The notes: generated from the sequence alone by a model not told the origin. Positions 8,009-16,670 are shown, counted from the stretch's first letter. The stretch is 64,000 bases of DNA from Pedomonas mirosovicensis (GCF_022569295.1 NZ_JAKFIA010000002.1:410001-474000), one strand, 5' to 3'. Made by a program: numbers and translations.

Positions 8009-10657
8009 CTACTCTGTTTTGTCAGCCATCCTAGAATTTTTTCGAATGGTCAGGCGAACAGTGCGGCCGAGCGGATCGATTTCGTCGCGGCTGTATCCGG
8101 CCGGAATGCTGCCGTCGCCAAAGGTAACCCGACGATAGCTGTCGAAAAGGTTTTGAACATCGAGCGAGACTTTCAGATTTTTTATCCACCCCTGACCGCT
8201 CAATGAATCGAAGATGCGGTAAGGTTCAATGTGCATCGAGAGATTGTGCGTCATCGACGGCTTGAAATGAAAATCTCCTGAAGGTGTGGTGCCGCGCAAG
8301 CGCGAGGGGCCCGTCCATCTGGCGTTCCAGCTCGCGCCCAGTCCCCGCTTCCCGACCGTAGCCTGGAACGAGAGAGTGTGGCGAGCCTGGCCGCCATCTG
8401 GCCCGAGTTGATCGATTGGCGGGACGCCGGGCCGGATCAGCAATTCGTTCTTCAGGCGCCAGTGATGGTTGAGCGAGGCGGTTACCAGAACGGGGTCTGC
8501 CGGTCTGGCCTGCTGTCCGTCCCCTCCGGCCTTTCGCCCTGACTGCCAGCGCAGCGTGATGCCGGATACCAGTTCGGTGGCGGTGTCATGGGCGATATTG
8601 ACCGCGCGGGCATCGACCGCGATCAGCCGCCCCGCCGCATCGCGCGTCACCCGTTCCGGAAACGCCGCTTCGATTGCGGGGGTCAACTCCGGAAATGCCG
8701 TCACGCCGCCTTTGGCGACTCGCTGGCGATAGCCGATGTTCAGCGACAGATCCTGGTTGCCGAACGGCCGCACCTGTGCGTTCAGGGCAAGGTTTTGCTG
8801 GCTGCCGCGCCCAAGGCTGGGGTTCCCGCCGATGATCCACACGGGCTCGGCCATTTCCTGCCGGGAATAATCATAGATCCGGCTGATGGTCGAGATGACC
8901 GGACCATCAAGCTGTTCGAAGGAGGGCGCCGTCTCGATCTGCTCGAGAGACCCGCGCAGTTGCAGAACGGGGCTTGGCGACCAGGTAAAGCCGCCGCCGT
9001 ATCGCTTTTGCAGGGGTGTGTTCGATTCTGCCTGGCCGCTCATCGAGAGATCGAGGGTCAGGTCTCCCAAGACGCTGGAATCCTCTTCCTCGCGGCGGGA
9101 CAGTGGCAGGCTGAGCGCTATCTGCCCATCCGCCCGCTCGCGCGTCGTCTTGAGCGGCGGCGCCGGGCCGAGAAGGCTGTCGCTCCGCTGGCTGCGGGTC
9201 TGGTTACGGCTCCCGTTCAGGGAAAGATTGGTGGTGAGGGGGCCGGCGGGCAGGTCGATAAGCGTCCTTGAGACATTGAGGCGGGCGCTGAGATTTTCCC
9301 CGCGCGAGTGGTTGCGGTTGCTCAGCAGCAGGCGCTCGTCCCATGGGCCGTAGGGGTTGAAGTCGGGATCCCCGGCGTTGACGAGGGCCTGGACGCGGCC
9401 TACATCGACGCCCTGCTCCAGAAGGTTATCGCTCCAGGTGCGGGCGTACCGGGCGGAGAAATTGGTCTGCCAGCCGCTGATCTTGCCCGAGAGCGTGAAC
9501 GAGGCGCCAAGCGATTTCGACGTGTTGTCGTTCCGCAGCACCTGCTCGCCCGCGAATGGGCGCGTCAGCATCACGTCGCCAGCGAAAGGCGACCAGGGGC
9601 TGCTTGCCGGGATAAGGATGGAGGCCATCGGCAGCCCGCGCCGCCCGTGACTTGTGTTGCGGGTCGCGTTGACGCTGAATGATGCTGAAAACTCCCCCAG
9701 CGGACGGGTTGCGCCCGCGTTGAGCGAGAGGTTGCGTCCGGAGGGCGTCAGGGTTTCGTAATCGTTGGGATCGACCGGGTGCGAGCGGTTTGCGGTGGCG
9801 GCGAAATCGGCCAGCGTCGGTGTTCCCGCGAGCGCTTCCGGCGGTATGGCGGCATAGGTCACGATCCCGCCCGCGGCGAGGCTGAGCGCCGGGTCGATTT
9901 CCGCCCCGTCGGGGCTGGAGATATAGCCCATGCGATCGGCTGGGCCGCCGCGTGGCGGAACGTTGCGCGCGCTCTTGCGTAAGGCGCTGTCGGCGCTGAT
10001 GCGCGCCTGTACGTTCCAGCGGGTCGGCCTGTCTATGATCAGCCGTCCGGCAGACAGGCTGCCGCCATATCGCCCGCCCCTGGTTGCCCATGTCACCCCC
10101 GCATCGGCGGTGAGGCTGGAAAACTTCTTTTTCAGGACCAGGTTGACCACGCGCTTGCCGGAGGGCTGGCCATACTGGGCGGCGGCCTCGGGTGCCAGCA
10201 CGGCAAGGCGTTCCAATGCCTCGGCCGGGTAGGACAGGAACGACCGGTCAAACCCGGCCGGTTGCCCGTCTATAAGGATGACCGGCTCCTCGCCTCCGGC
10301 GTCGATGAACGGCTCCATGCGCCCGAGCAGGTCCTGTATGCTGTCGGCGCCGAACGGGGCAATCTGTTCTTCGTTGAATTCGGTTTCGGCTTTCACCCTG
10401 GCGTCGCCATAACGTTTGGCGGTGACGATGATGTCGTCGCTTGCCTTCGGGGCGCCGCCAGCCGCCGCGCGGTCATGAGGTGCCGCCGCCGCGATCCCTT
10501 GTGACGCCGCCACCGCGCTGGTGGCCCCGCTGTCTGCCTCCGCCCTGGCGTCGCGGCACGGTAGCCCGAGGGAGGCGGCAAGGGAAAGCAGCCCGTGCAG
10601 GGCGATTTGTATTACGCCGAACCGTGTCACTCTCACCAAGATGCGGGCGCCTTCCAT
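8009..10657 (-). CDS. TonB-dependent receptor, divergent plug type (TBDR1)
   Basis: An 882-residue outer-membrane protein. After a hydrophobic leader come a TonB-box-like DDIIVTAKRYG (about 74-84) and a plug with PVILIDGQPAGFDRSFLS and AAQYGQPSGKRVVNLVLKKK. The standard plug string VLRGPQGTLYG is absent, so this is an unusual subgroup. The remainder alternates like a beta-barrel and ends RTVRLTIRKNS plus seven residues, so the usual terminal aromatic is not last. There is no STN domain. It is the last gene of the minus-strand locus, 83 bp after small protein S1. Two strong hairpins lie in that gap, so its expression may be set below that of S1. A GTG shortly after the ATG is an alternative start. 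Confidence 0.85.
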   Translation of the reverse strand: MEGARILVRVTRFGVIQIALHGLLSLAASLGLPCRDARAEADSGATSAVAASQGIAAAAPHDRAAAGGAPKASDDIIVTAKRYGDARVKAETEFNEEQIAPFGADSIQDLLGRMEPFIDAGGEEPVILIDGQPAGFDRSFLSYPAEALERLAVLAPEAAAQYGQPSGKRVVNLVLKKKFSSLTADAGVTWATRGGRYGGSLSAGRLIIDRPTRWNVQARISADSALRKSARNVPPRGGPADRMGYISSPDGAEIDPALSLAAGGIVTYAAIPPEALAGTPTLADFAATANRSHPVDPNDYETLTPSGRNLSLNAGATRPLGEFSASFSVNATRNTSHGRRGLPMASILIPASSPWSPFAGDVMLTRPFAGEQVLRNDNTSKSLGASFTLSGKISGWQTNFSARYARTWSDNLLEQGVDVGRVQALVNAGDPDFNPYGPWDERLLLSNRNHSRGENLSARLNVSRTLIDLPAGPLTTNLSLNGSRNQTRSQRSDSLLGPAPPLKTTRERADGQIALSLPLSRREEEDSSVLGDLTLDLSMSGQAESNTPLQKRYGGGFTWSPSPVLQLRGSLEQIETAPSFEQLDGPVISTISRIYDYSRQEMAEPVWIIGGNPSLGRGSQQNLALNAQVRPFGNQDLSLNIGYRQRVAKGGVTAFPELTPAIEAAFPERVTRDAAGRLIAVDARAVNIAHDTATELVSGITLRWQSGRKAGGDGQQARPADPVLVTASLNHHWRLKNELLIRPGVPPIDQLGPDGGQARHTLSFQATVGKRGLGASWNARWTGPSRLRGTTPSGDFHFKPSMTHNLSMHIEPYRIFDSLSGQGWIKNLKVSLDVQNLFDSYRRVTFGDGSIPAGYSRDEIDPLGRTVRLTIRKNSRMADKTE

Positions 10658-10672
10658 CCGCTACTCAGGGAA

Positions 10673-10700
10673 GGCGGGCGCACAGTGTTGTGCGCCCGCC
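10673..10700 (-). promoter_or_regulatory. 12-bp perfect stem-loop between S1 and TBDR1
   Basis: GGCGGGCGCACA (10673-10684) pairs with TGTGCGCCCGCC (10689-10700) around a 4-nt loop. It lies 40 bp after the S1 stop and 16 bp before the TBDR1 start codon, both minus strand. No U-run follows, so a processing, stabilising or attenuating hairpin fits better than a full terminator. Confidence 0.7.
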
Positions 10701-10710
10701 CAGGGCCTCG

Positions 10711-10727
10711 CGTAACGGGACGTTACG
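10711..10727 (-). promoter_or_regulatory. Second short hairpin in the S1-TBDR1 gap
   Basis: CGTAACG (10711-10717) and CGTTACG (10721-10727) are separated by 3 nt. It lies immediately upstream, in transcript order, of the 12-bp hairpin. Together the two occupy most of the 83-bp intercistronic gap. Confidence 0.55.
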
Positions 10728-10740
10728 AGGGGCTTCCACC

Positions 10741-11181
10741 TTACTCCGAGGCCGACCCTTCAATGGAGCAGTCGCCCGTACCGGAGTCTGCGGGCGGCAG
10801 GACGGCATCAATATCGAGGGTCGTTCCGCTCCATGTGCCGGAGACGTCGCCTTCGCAACCGCCAGAAGTGATCGTGGTCACCTCAACGCCGTAAATCGTG
10901 TAGGTGCCGCTGCTGCTGCCCGGCGAGGATTCAGTAATCGTTACGGGATACGGCCCGCCTAAGTCCACAAAAGCGCAGAGAAAGTCTCCCGGCACCAGTG
11001 AAATATACGCCAGGTCCGGGGTGCCGGAGGTATCGATCGTGATCTCAATATCGCATGTGAGCGTGAGGCCCTTGTGAACAACCACCGTGCCATAGAACGG
11101 GCCGGTGGGCACTGCGGCATTCGCAACGTGTGGAATGAAGAACGCAGACGCCAACATGGCGATTTTTGCAAGCTTGTTCAT
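10741..11181 (-). CDS. Small secreted four-cysteine protein S1 (unknown function)
   Basis: A 146-residue protein with a clear signal peptide (MNKLAKIAMLASAFFIPHVANA). The mature part is beta-rich and acidic with Cys43, Cys69, Cys109 and Cys138. It is a paralogue of S2 at 14969. Shared blocks are GTVxVxKGxxLxC, PGxxLC, GGPY, SGGCxGD, WxGTTLxID and LPPxxSG. The C-x pattern faintly recalls PraB-type alkane-oxidation activator proteins, but I would not assign that. It has a GGGGGAG ribosome site and its own AT-rich upstream region, following a terminator that separates it from TBDR2. Directly downstream lies TBDR1. It could be a periplasmic or surface partner of the receptor, or a ligand carrier. 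Confidence 0.8.
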   Translation of the reverse strand: MNKLAKIAMLASAFFIPHVANAAVPTGPFYGTVVVHKGLTLTCDIEITIDTSGTPDLAYISLVPGDFLCAFVDLGGPYPVTITESSPGSSSGTYTIYGVEVTTITSGGCEGDVSGTWSGTTLDIDAVLPPADSGTGDCSIEGSASE

Positions 11182-11209
11182 GAATCTCCCCCATGTCGTA
11201 TTTGAGGCT

Positions 11210-11223
11210 GCACATTATTGTGC
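11210..11223. promoter_or_regulatory. Inverted repeat in the S1 promoter region
   Basis: GCACA and TGTGC flank TTAT, 29 bp upstream of the S1 start. The 10-mer CATTATTGTG inside it recurs at 11341-11350, where it opens the tandem octamer array. The surrounding 11205-11310 stretch is markedly AT-rich and probably contains the S1 promoter. Confidence 0.4.
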
Positions 11224-11311
11224 AATACGACTATGGGTCGTCATAAAGTAAATTTCCAACATATTGTAAAAATGTAAATTAAATAGTCAAACAAGTATTT
11301 TAAAACAAGGG

Positions 11312-11340
11312 CGGCGGCCCGCTGAATAAGCGGGTCGCCG
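11312..11340 (-). terminator. Intrinsic terminator of TBDR2
   Basis: A 12-bp stem, CGGCGGCCCGCT (11312-11323) with AGCGGGTCGCCG (11329-11340), contains one G-T wobble and a 5-nt loop. On the minus strand it is followed by CCCTTGTTTTAAAATAC. It lies about 75 bp past the TBDR2 stop and isolates S1 transcription. Confidence 0.75.
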
Positions 11341-11342
11341 CA

Positions 11343-11374
11343 TTATTGTGTTATTGTGTTATTGTGTTATTGTG
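11343..11374. repeat. Four exact tandem copies of the octamer TTATTGTG
   Basis: The octamer TTATTGTG is repeated four times without interruption between the TBDR2 stop (11415) and its terminator. Eight-base units are not codon multiples and are prone to slippage, so copy number may vary between strains. It is transcribed as the TBDR2 3' end. Confidence 0.95.
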
Positions 11375-11414
11375 TTTGTCTATTTCATGACATGCATGGC
11401 TATTGTTGTATTCA

Positions 11415-14400
11415 TTAAAACTTCTTGGAGATGCTGAAGGCGATGATGCGTGGATCGAGCGTGAACACGTTAGTGGTCAGGCCGGTGTCGTCGCTGTTGA
11501 CGAAGGTGTCGGTGATCGGCGTGTTGTTGAACACGTTCTTCACGTAAACCTGCATGGTCAGCTCCGACTTTGGGCGCGTGTAGGTCATGGTGAGGTTGAC
11601 ATAATCCCAGGCCTTCAGCCGGTCGAACTCAGTGTTGTAGATTCGCGCATAGCTTTTCGACTGGCGGTAGTAATCGGCGCGGAAGGTCAGATCCCAATCG
11701 TCGGTCTCGGAGAAGAAGGTGTACTGCGCCCCGATATTGACGGTAATGCGCGGTGCGTTGGGCAGTTCGTTCCCGGTTAGGTCGGCGGCAAAGCCGCGTC
11801 CGCCATTGGGTGCGCCGCTTCCGCCCTCTTCGATATTCATGCCGACCGTATCCGGATTATAGGGCGCGAAGGGATCGTAGGTAAAACCGTACCGCTCATT
11901 GAGCATAAACCCGGAATTTACCTTCGGATCGAAGGTGCCGACCCGCGTCGATCCGGGACACAGCGCGGCAAGCGCCTGATGAGGTGGCAGGGGGCTGGAC
12001 AGGACTTTTTCCACAAAGGCGCGCGGCGCGATGCAGTTGGAAGGAACCTGAACCCAGGGGCGCAGCGTCACCCAGTCCGAGTCGCCCTGGGTGCGGTTCA
12101 TCACGTCGATCGACTGCGATCCCTTCTTCAGCCGTGTTTTCAGATAGCCGACAGTGCCGTCGAGGCGGAAGGCGCGGGTCGGCCGCCACGCCGCTTCAAG
12201 TTCCAGGCCCCAGTTGATCGCATCGAAATTCTCGTTGTAGGCAATGCGGTCAACAATCTGGGAAATCTGATAATCCTTGTAATTGTAGAGGAAGCCGTTG
12301 GCATTCAGCGTCAGGCGGCCGCCGTCGAAGCTGTTCTTCGTGCCGATTTCAAGGGACGTGACATATTCCGGTTTGAACGTCTGCGGCAGGTACTGGTATT
12401 GCACCACATCCGAGTTAAAGTCGACGCGCGGCGGGTTGACGCCGCCGCCCTTGTAGCCGCGGGCTGCCGAGAAATAAATCAGCGTATCGTCGGTGAAGCT
12501 CAACTCCGGCTTCCAATCCAGCACCGCGCGGCCGGTAAACTTGCCCCAGGTCTGCTCGATGCTGTCCAGCGCCGGATAGCCGCTGTTCACCCGGCCGCCC
12601 GTGCTATCGCCCACAATCCTCCCTGAATCGATGCCGCCGCCCAGCAGCAACTGGCTGGGAATCTGGTCGGATACCTTCTTATCCTTGGTATAGCGCAGGC
12701 CGAGGGTCAGATTCAGGTTGTCTGCCAGTTCCCAGTACAGTTCGCCGAAGGCGGCCCAGCTTTTGATCCTCACGCCATTCTGGCTGAGGAAGTAGTTGTG
12801 GCCCTGATTGTCCAGGCTGTCGATCGGGTTGCGGTCGACGTAGGGGCATTCACGCGATTCATCGCCCAGTTCGCATGGCAGAAGCATCATGCTGTTTCTG
12901 GGATCTCTGCTATAAAACCAGTCCGCAATAAATGTGAACATGTTATTGAAGACGTAGTAATCGTCCTGCGATTTGAAATCCAAGTAGTTGGCGCCGATGT
13001 TGAAGTTAACCGGCCCCTCGAAACTGGATTGCAAGCGCAACTCTTGCGACCATTGACGGTTACGTGAGCGACTGAGATCAGCGGACAACATACGATCCGA
13101 GCAGCCAAGCTGTGGATCACAGAAAATTCCGCCCGGCGTCGGCCCCTTGTTGACTTCGTTTATTATATTGCCGCGAACATCCACTATGGGTTGGGCGGTG
13201 TCATTGAACAGTGGATTGGTGACGAAGCGGTTATAATCCTGCATCGAATAGAAGCGGTCGCGCGCATAGGCGGTTTGCGAGACCAATTGCAGCCCGTCCG
13301 CCACGTCGAAATCCATATTAAACTGTACGACATCGTTCTTTGCCCGGAATACCGGATCGATGCTGGTCGAGATCTCGCGCAAGTCGCGGGATTGGGTGAC
13401 TCCCTCAAAAGGGTCGCCTGACTTGATCGGACGGGCGGGGTCGCCACGCCCGCGAGGGCGAGTGGGATCATACCAAGCGCCAAGGGTGATATTGTCAGCA
13501 GGATGGGTTATGTAGACCAGACTGTCGCCATTGGGCGTGCCATAGGCGGCATCATCGTAAAGCGAGCCAGGCAGACAGCCTTGGCTCAGCTTCCCGCGTA
13601 TACGCGGGTCGGTAATCGGGATATCTCCCACCATCTCCAGGCCGGGATCGGTGGTGCACAGTTGCTTGCCGGTGCGGGAGCGGTTGTCGTTCTCCTCGAA
13701 ATGCTGCCAGATGACGCTGGCCCGGAAGCGGTCACTCGGCTCCCACTGGACCGAGGCCCGCGTCGACCACAGGTCGCGGTCGTTGACCCGGTTTTCCGTG
13801 AAGGTGTTGTAATCATAGCCGTCGCGCTTGGTCCACGCGCCGGCCACGCGGACCCCGAGGGTGTCCGTGATCGGCACGTTAAGCATACCGCTCAGGCGCT
13901 TGGACTTGTAGTTGCCGAGCTCGCCCTTGATCTCGCCGCCGAACTCGGGCTCGGGCAGCGCCGGGATCATGTTGACGACACCCGCCGTCGCGTTGCGGCC
14001 GTAGAGCGTGCCCTGCGGGCCGCGCAGCACTTCCACCCGCGCCATGTCGAAGAATTCAGACTCAAACAGGCGGTTGCGGACCAGCGGTGTGTTATTGAAG
14101 CTGACGGCGACGGCAGGGTCGCTCGACGCCGAGATCGCCTTGGTCCCGACCCCGCGGATCGAGAAGTTATACATGCTGAAATTGCTTTTGGAGAAATTGA
14201 CGTTCGGGATCGCCCGCAGCAGCTCGGAGCCGCCCTCGATCTTGCGGTCGTCAAGTCCTTCCGCCGTCAGCGCCGTAATCGCGATCGGCACGTCGCTGAT
14301 CCGTTCCTCGCGCTTCTGTGCGGTCACGATGATATCGGCGAGAGTGGCTTCTCCTCTGCGCGCCCCGGCGCTGGGGGCAGCCTCATCAACCTCGCCGGCG

Positions 14401-14735
14401 CTCGCTCCGGCAGCGGGCTGGACGATGAATACGCCCGACTGGCCGACGCGGACGCTTAATCCGGACTCTGCCAGCAAGCGGTCGATCCCGGCGCGCGCGC
14501 TGAATTGACCCGAAAGCGCCGCACTTGTCTTGCCGCGAACGGCCGCCGGATCGAAGGTGACCTGCTGGTTCGCGGCGCGCGCAAAGGCATTGAGCGCGCT
14601 GCCGAGATCCTGAGCGGGAATGTTGAATTCGTAAAGCTGTTCGCGTGTTTCTGCGGCGATGACCGGCTGTGCCGCGATGACGATGGCGGTAAGTGACGTG
14701 GCAGAAACGAGAATGCCTCGCAGAGACCTGCACAT
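11415..14735 (-). CDS. TonB-dependent receptor with STN signalling domain (TBDR2)
   Basis: A 1106-residue outer-membrane receptor. It has a signal peptide (1 to about 28), an STN domain (about 34-107, LYEFNIPAQDLGSALNAFAR), a proline/alanine linker, and a TonB box and plug (134 on, IIVTAQKREERISDVPIAI; VEVLRGPQGTLYGRNATAG). A 22-strand-type barrel ends IAFSISKKF with a terminal Phe. The STN domain is the hallmark of transducers that contact a FecR protein, and FecR and FecI genes lie upstream in the same orientation. Its barrel is longer than most (about 850 residues). The ribosome site AGGGGGA sits in a hairpin loop just before the ATG. The ligand is unknown. Confidence 0.93.
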   Translation of the reverse strand: MCRSLRGILVSATSLTAIVIAAQPVIAAETREQLYEFNIPAQDLGSALNAFARAANQQVTFDPAAVRGKTSAALSGQFSARAGIDRLLAESGLSVRVGQSGVFIVQPAAGASAGEVDEAAPSAGARRGEATLADIIVTAQKREERISDVPIAITALTAEGLDDRKIEGGSELLRAIPNVNFSKSNFSMYNFSIRGVGTKAISASSDPAVAVSFNNTPLVRNRLFESEFFDMARVEVLRGPQGTLYGRNATAGVVNMIPALPEPEFGGEIKGELGNYKSKRLSGMLNVPITDTLGVRVAGAWTKRDGYDYNTFTENRVNDRDLWSTRASVQWEPSDRFRASVIWQHFEENDNRSRTGKQLCTTDPGLEMVGDIPITDPRIRGKLSQGCLPGSLYDDAAYGTPNGDSLVYITHPADNITLGAWYDPTRPRGRGDPARPIKSGDPFEGVTQSRDLREISTSIDPVFRAKNDVVQFNMDFDVADGLQLVSQTAYARDRFYSMQDYNRFVTNPLFNDTAQPIVDVRGNIINEVNKGPTPGGIFCDPQLGCSDRMLSADLSRSRNRQWSQELRLQSSFEGPVNFNIGANYLDFKSQDDYYVFNNMFTFIADWFYSRDPRNSMMLLPCELGDESRECPYVDRNPIDSLDNQGHNYFLSQNGVRIKSWAAFGELYWELADNLNLTLGLRYTKDKKVSDQIPSQLLLGGGIDSGRIVGDSTGGRVNSGYPALDSIEQTWGKFTGRAVLDWKPELSFTDDTLIYFSAARGYKGGGVNPPRVDFNSDVVQYQYLPQTFKPEYVTSLEIGTKNSFDGGRLTLNANGFLYNYKDYQISQIVDRIAYNENFDAINWGLELEAAWRPTRAFRLDGTVGYLKTRLKKGSQSIDVMNRTQGDSDWVTLRPWVQVPSNCIAPRAFVEKVLSSPLPPHQALAALCPGSTRVGTFDPKVNSGFMLNERYGFTYDPFAPYNPDTVGMNIEEGGSGAPNGGRGFAADLTGNELPNAPRITVNIGAQYTFFSETDDWDLTFRADYYRQSKSYARIYNTEFDRLKAWDYVNLTMTYTRPKSELTMQVYVKNVFNNTPITDTFVNSDDTGLTTNVFTLDPRIIAFSISKKF

Positions 14736-14740
14736 GATTG

Positions 14741-14759
14741 ACTATCTCCCCCTGATAGT
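14741..14759 (-). promoter_or_regulatory. Hairpin presenting the TBDR2 Shine-Dalgarno in its loop
   Basis: On the minus strand ACTATC and GATAGT form a 6-bp stem whose 7-nt loop is exactly AGGGGGA, the ribosome site of TBDR2 (ATG at 14735). This could expose or modulate the site. Confidence 0.5.
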
Positions 14760-14785
14760 GTTGCGGTTCTTTCGGGTCCGCAATC

Positions 14786-14799
14786 ACAGGGTAATACGC
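14786..14799 (-). promoter_or_regulatory. Motif GCGTATTACCCTGT upstream of TBDR2, candidate sigma-factor site
   Basis: On the minus strand this 14-mer lies 51-64 bp before the TBDR2 ATG. Near-identical copies precede S2 (15442-15455) and the sigma gene itself (17212-17224). Such restriction to one locus is expected for the target of its own ECF sigma factor. It lies within a diverged duplicate intergenic region (14736-14968 versus 15398-15617), which otherwise holds no gene. Confidence 0.55.
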
Positions 14800-14968
14800 A
14801 TAATCGTCACGATGACACACCGGCCGCTCTATATATTATTCTATAAAGGCGGTTACCTTTTGCGCGAATTCCAGGATTCCGTAGCGTTATCTGCTAGGGC
14901 GTGCTCTTTGGGATATGCCCATCAACCAGAATATATTCTACCCGATGGGGGGCTCCCGATCCTGCATT

Positions 14969-15397
14969 TCAGGAATCCCGAGGAGCGTCGCTAAGTTCGG
15001 CGGTTCCTTTGACGATGCATGGCGAGCCGCTGGTCTTGGGCGGAAGGGTGGTGTCAATCTTCAGGGTCGTGCCATCCCACTGCGCCTCGATATCGCCGGC
15101 GCAGCCGCCGGAAATGGCCGTGGACACGTCGACGTTCCTGAGCCTGACGGTGCTGTCGCTTACCTCGATATCGTATGGGCCGCCCCTGAACGATACCATG
15201 TTGCACAACAGGTTGCCTGGGCTGAGATCAACCGTTGCCTTGTTGTTGGCGACTTCCACTTTGATCCGGCAGGAGAGCTGCTTGCCTTTCTTGACGGTGA
15301 CGGTGCCTGCCAGTTTGCTGTCCGGCAGCGTTGCATGGGCGGTGTGCGCGCCCAAAAGGGCCGATGACAGAACGACGAGTCTTGCAAGCCTTTTCAT
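14969..15397 (-). CDS. Small secreted four-cysteine protein S2 (unknown function)
   Basis: A 142-residue protein with signal peptide MKRLARLVVLSSALLGAHTAHA. The mature part has Cys43, Cys65, Cys99 and Cys127, in register with those of S1. It shares GTVTVKKGKQLSC, GGPY, SGGCAGD and WDGTTLKIDTTLPP with S1 but lacks the serine-rich insertion S1 has before its third cysteine. It is basic where S1 is acidic. It lies between FecR and TBDR2, and its upstream region is a diverged duplicate of the one before TBDR2. A role as accessory protein or signal partner of the STN receptor is inferred from position only. Confidence 0.82.
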   Translation of the reverse strand: MKRLARLVVLSSALLGAHTAHATLPDSKLAGTVTVKKGKQLSCRIKVEVANNKATVDLSPGNLLCNMVSFRGGPYDIEVSDSTVRLRNVDVSTAISGGCAGDIEAQWDGTTLKIDTTLPPKTSGSPCIVKGTAELSDAPRDS

Positions 15398-15441
15398 GAA
15401 TCATCCTCTGACGGTGCCGCAGATCTTATCTGCGCGCAGTT

Positions 15442-15455
15442 ACAGGGTATTACGC
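15442..15455 (-). promoter_or_regulatory. Motif GCGTAATACCCTGT upstream of S2
   Basis: This is the second copy of the locus-specific motif, 45-58 bp before the S2 ATG. A leader hairpin follows it at 15418-15434 (CGCAGAT/ATCTGCG, 3-nt loop). The 220-bp region 15398-15617 also has a hairpin at 15503-15521 and no gene. Confidence 0.55.
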
Positions 15456-15617
15456 GCGATTGCCGCGACGGCACACCACGGCGGGCCGCCTATATTTTTG
15501 CCGCATGAGGTGGCCTCATGCGCGAACGCCAGGTTTCCGTAACGTCAAGGCCCGCTCGCAACTTTCTGCGGGACGAGCCTGAACCTGAATATATTTTTTC
15601 TGATGGGGGGGCGATTT

Positions 15618-16670
15618 TTAGTGGCTGCTGGCCAGCACCAGTTTGCCGGGTTCGCGTGTTGCATTGATCGGATAGAGCGCGGTCACCCCCTCGATGAAGG
15701 CATCAACATCGCCCGCCTCGAAAACGCCGCTAATCTTATAGGACGCGATGCGCTGATCGCGGACGACGATGCGGTTCTTTGCATAGCGGTTCATTCGTTC
15801 GGCGGCGAGTGCAAGTGGCTCGCCTTCAAAGCTGAGAAGGCCGGATTCCCAGGACAGCGAGTGCGTCAGGTCTGCTTCGATGACATGCGCTGCGCTGCCG
15901 GCGGTGGAGGCGATCAACTCCTTTCCCGGACTCAACACGAGGGCGGGCTCGGTGTATTCGGGAATCGACGGCTGTGGATCCGGCGATCGCATGGGCGCCA
16001 GCACCTCGTCGTTCTCCGGGTGATCGATGACCTCAACCTGGCCTTCATAAAGTACGACGCGCACCTGCTCCGGCAGTAATTCGACGCTGAATGACGTTCC
16101 CGTCGCGACCGTCACGCGGTTGCGTGCGCGCACGGTGAAGGGGCGCAGCGGATCATGGACCACATCGAACTTGGCGCGTCCGGCAAGGAGTTCGAGGTTT
16201 CGGCGGTCATCATCCAGCCGGACATCGACTGCGGTCGCGGCATCGAGCGTCAGTCGCGAACCATCATCGAGCATTACGACGCGCCGTTCGCCAATATCCG
16301 TCCTGTAATGGGTCGTGCCATCATGCAGGAGAAGGATTGTCAGGGCCACCAACAGGGCGAGGCAGGCGGCGATGCCGGTGGGGCAGCGCAGGAACGCGCT
16401 GCGCGCCCAGCGCCTTGCATTGAGCTTCCGCAGCGATTCCACTGCCTCAGCGCGATGCCGGATCATTTCAGGGGTATCGGTGATGGCGTCGATCCCCTCC
16501 CATATCGCCACGGCCTCTTCAAAAGCCCGCGCATTATGGGAGTCGGCGGCAATCCAACGGTCGAACGCAGCCTGCTCGTCGGCATCGAGGCGCGCATCGG
16601 CCAGTCGCATGCACCAGAAGGCGGCGCGCTCATCTCTTTTGTCCGATATGGTGTGAATCGGCTCGTTCAT
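15618..16670 (-). CDS. FecR-family anti-sigma/sigma regulator
   Basis: A 350-residue inner-membrane protein. Residues about 14-56 form a DUF4880-type cytoplasmic helical domain (AAFWCMRLADARLDADEQAAFDRW). A single membrane segment lies at about 96-116. The periplasmic FecR domain runs 120-215 (YRTDIGERRVVMLDDGSRLT), and a C-terminal STN-like segment spans about 270-345 (LSFEGEPLALAAERMNRYA). It overlaps the sigma gene by 4 bp and is translationally coupled to it. It would relay occupancy of TBDR2, through the receptor's STN domain, to the sigma factor. Confidence 0.93.
   Translation of the reverse strand: MNEPIHTISDKRDERAAFWCMRLADARLDADEQAAFDRWIAADSHNARAFEEAVAIWEGIDAITDTPEMIRHRAEAVESLRKLNARRWARSAFLRCPTGIAACLALLVALTILLLHDGTTHYRTDIGERRVVMLDDGSRLTLDAATAVDVRLDDDRRNLELLAGRAKFDVVHDPLRPFTVRARNRVTVATGTSFSVELLPEQVRVVLYEGQVEVIDHPENDEVLAPMRSPDPQPSIPEYTEPALVLSPGKELIASTAGSAAHVIEADLTHSLSWESGLLSFEGEPLALAAERMNRYAKNRIVVRDQRIASYKISGVFEAGDVDAFIEGVTALYPINATREPGKLVLASSH

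Noticed and set aside
11343-11374. Tandem octamers as a CRISPR array
   Set aside because: Units are 8 bp with no spacers and there are no cas genes.
10741-15397. Naming S1/S2 as PraB-type alkane-oxidation activators
   Set aside because: The resemblance is limited to size, cysteine spacing and beta-rich character; no alkane genes are present.
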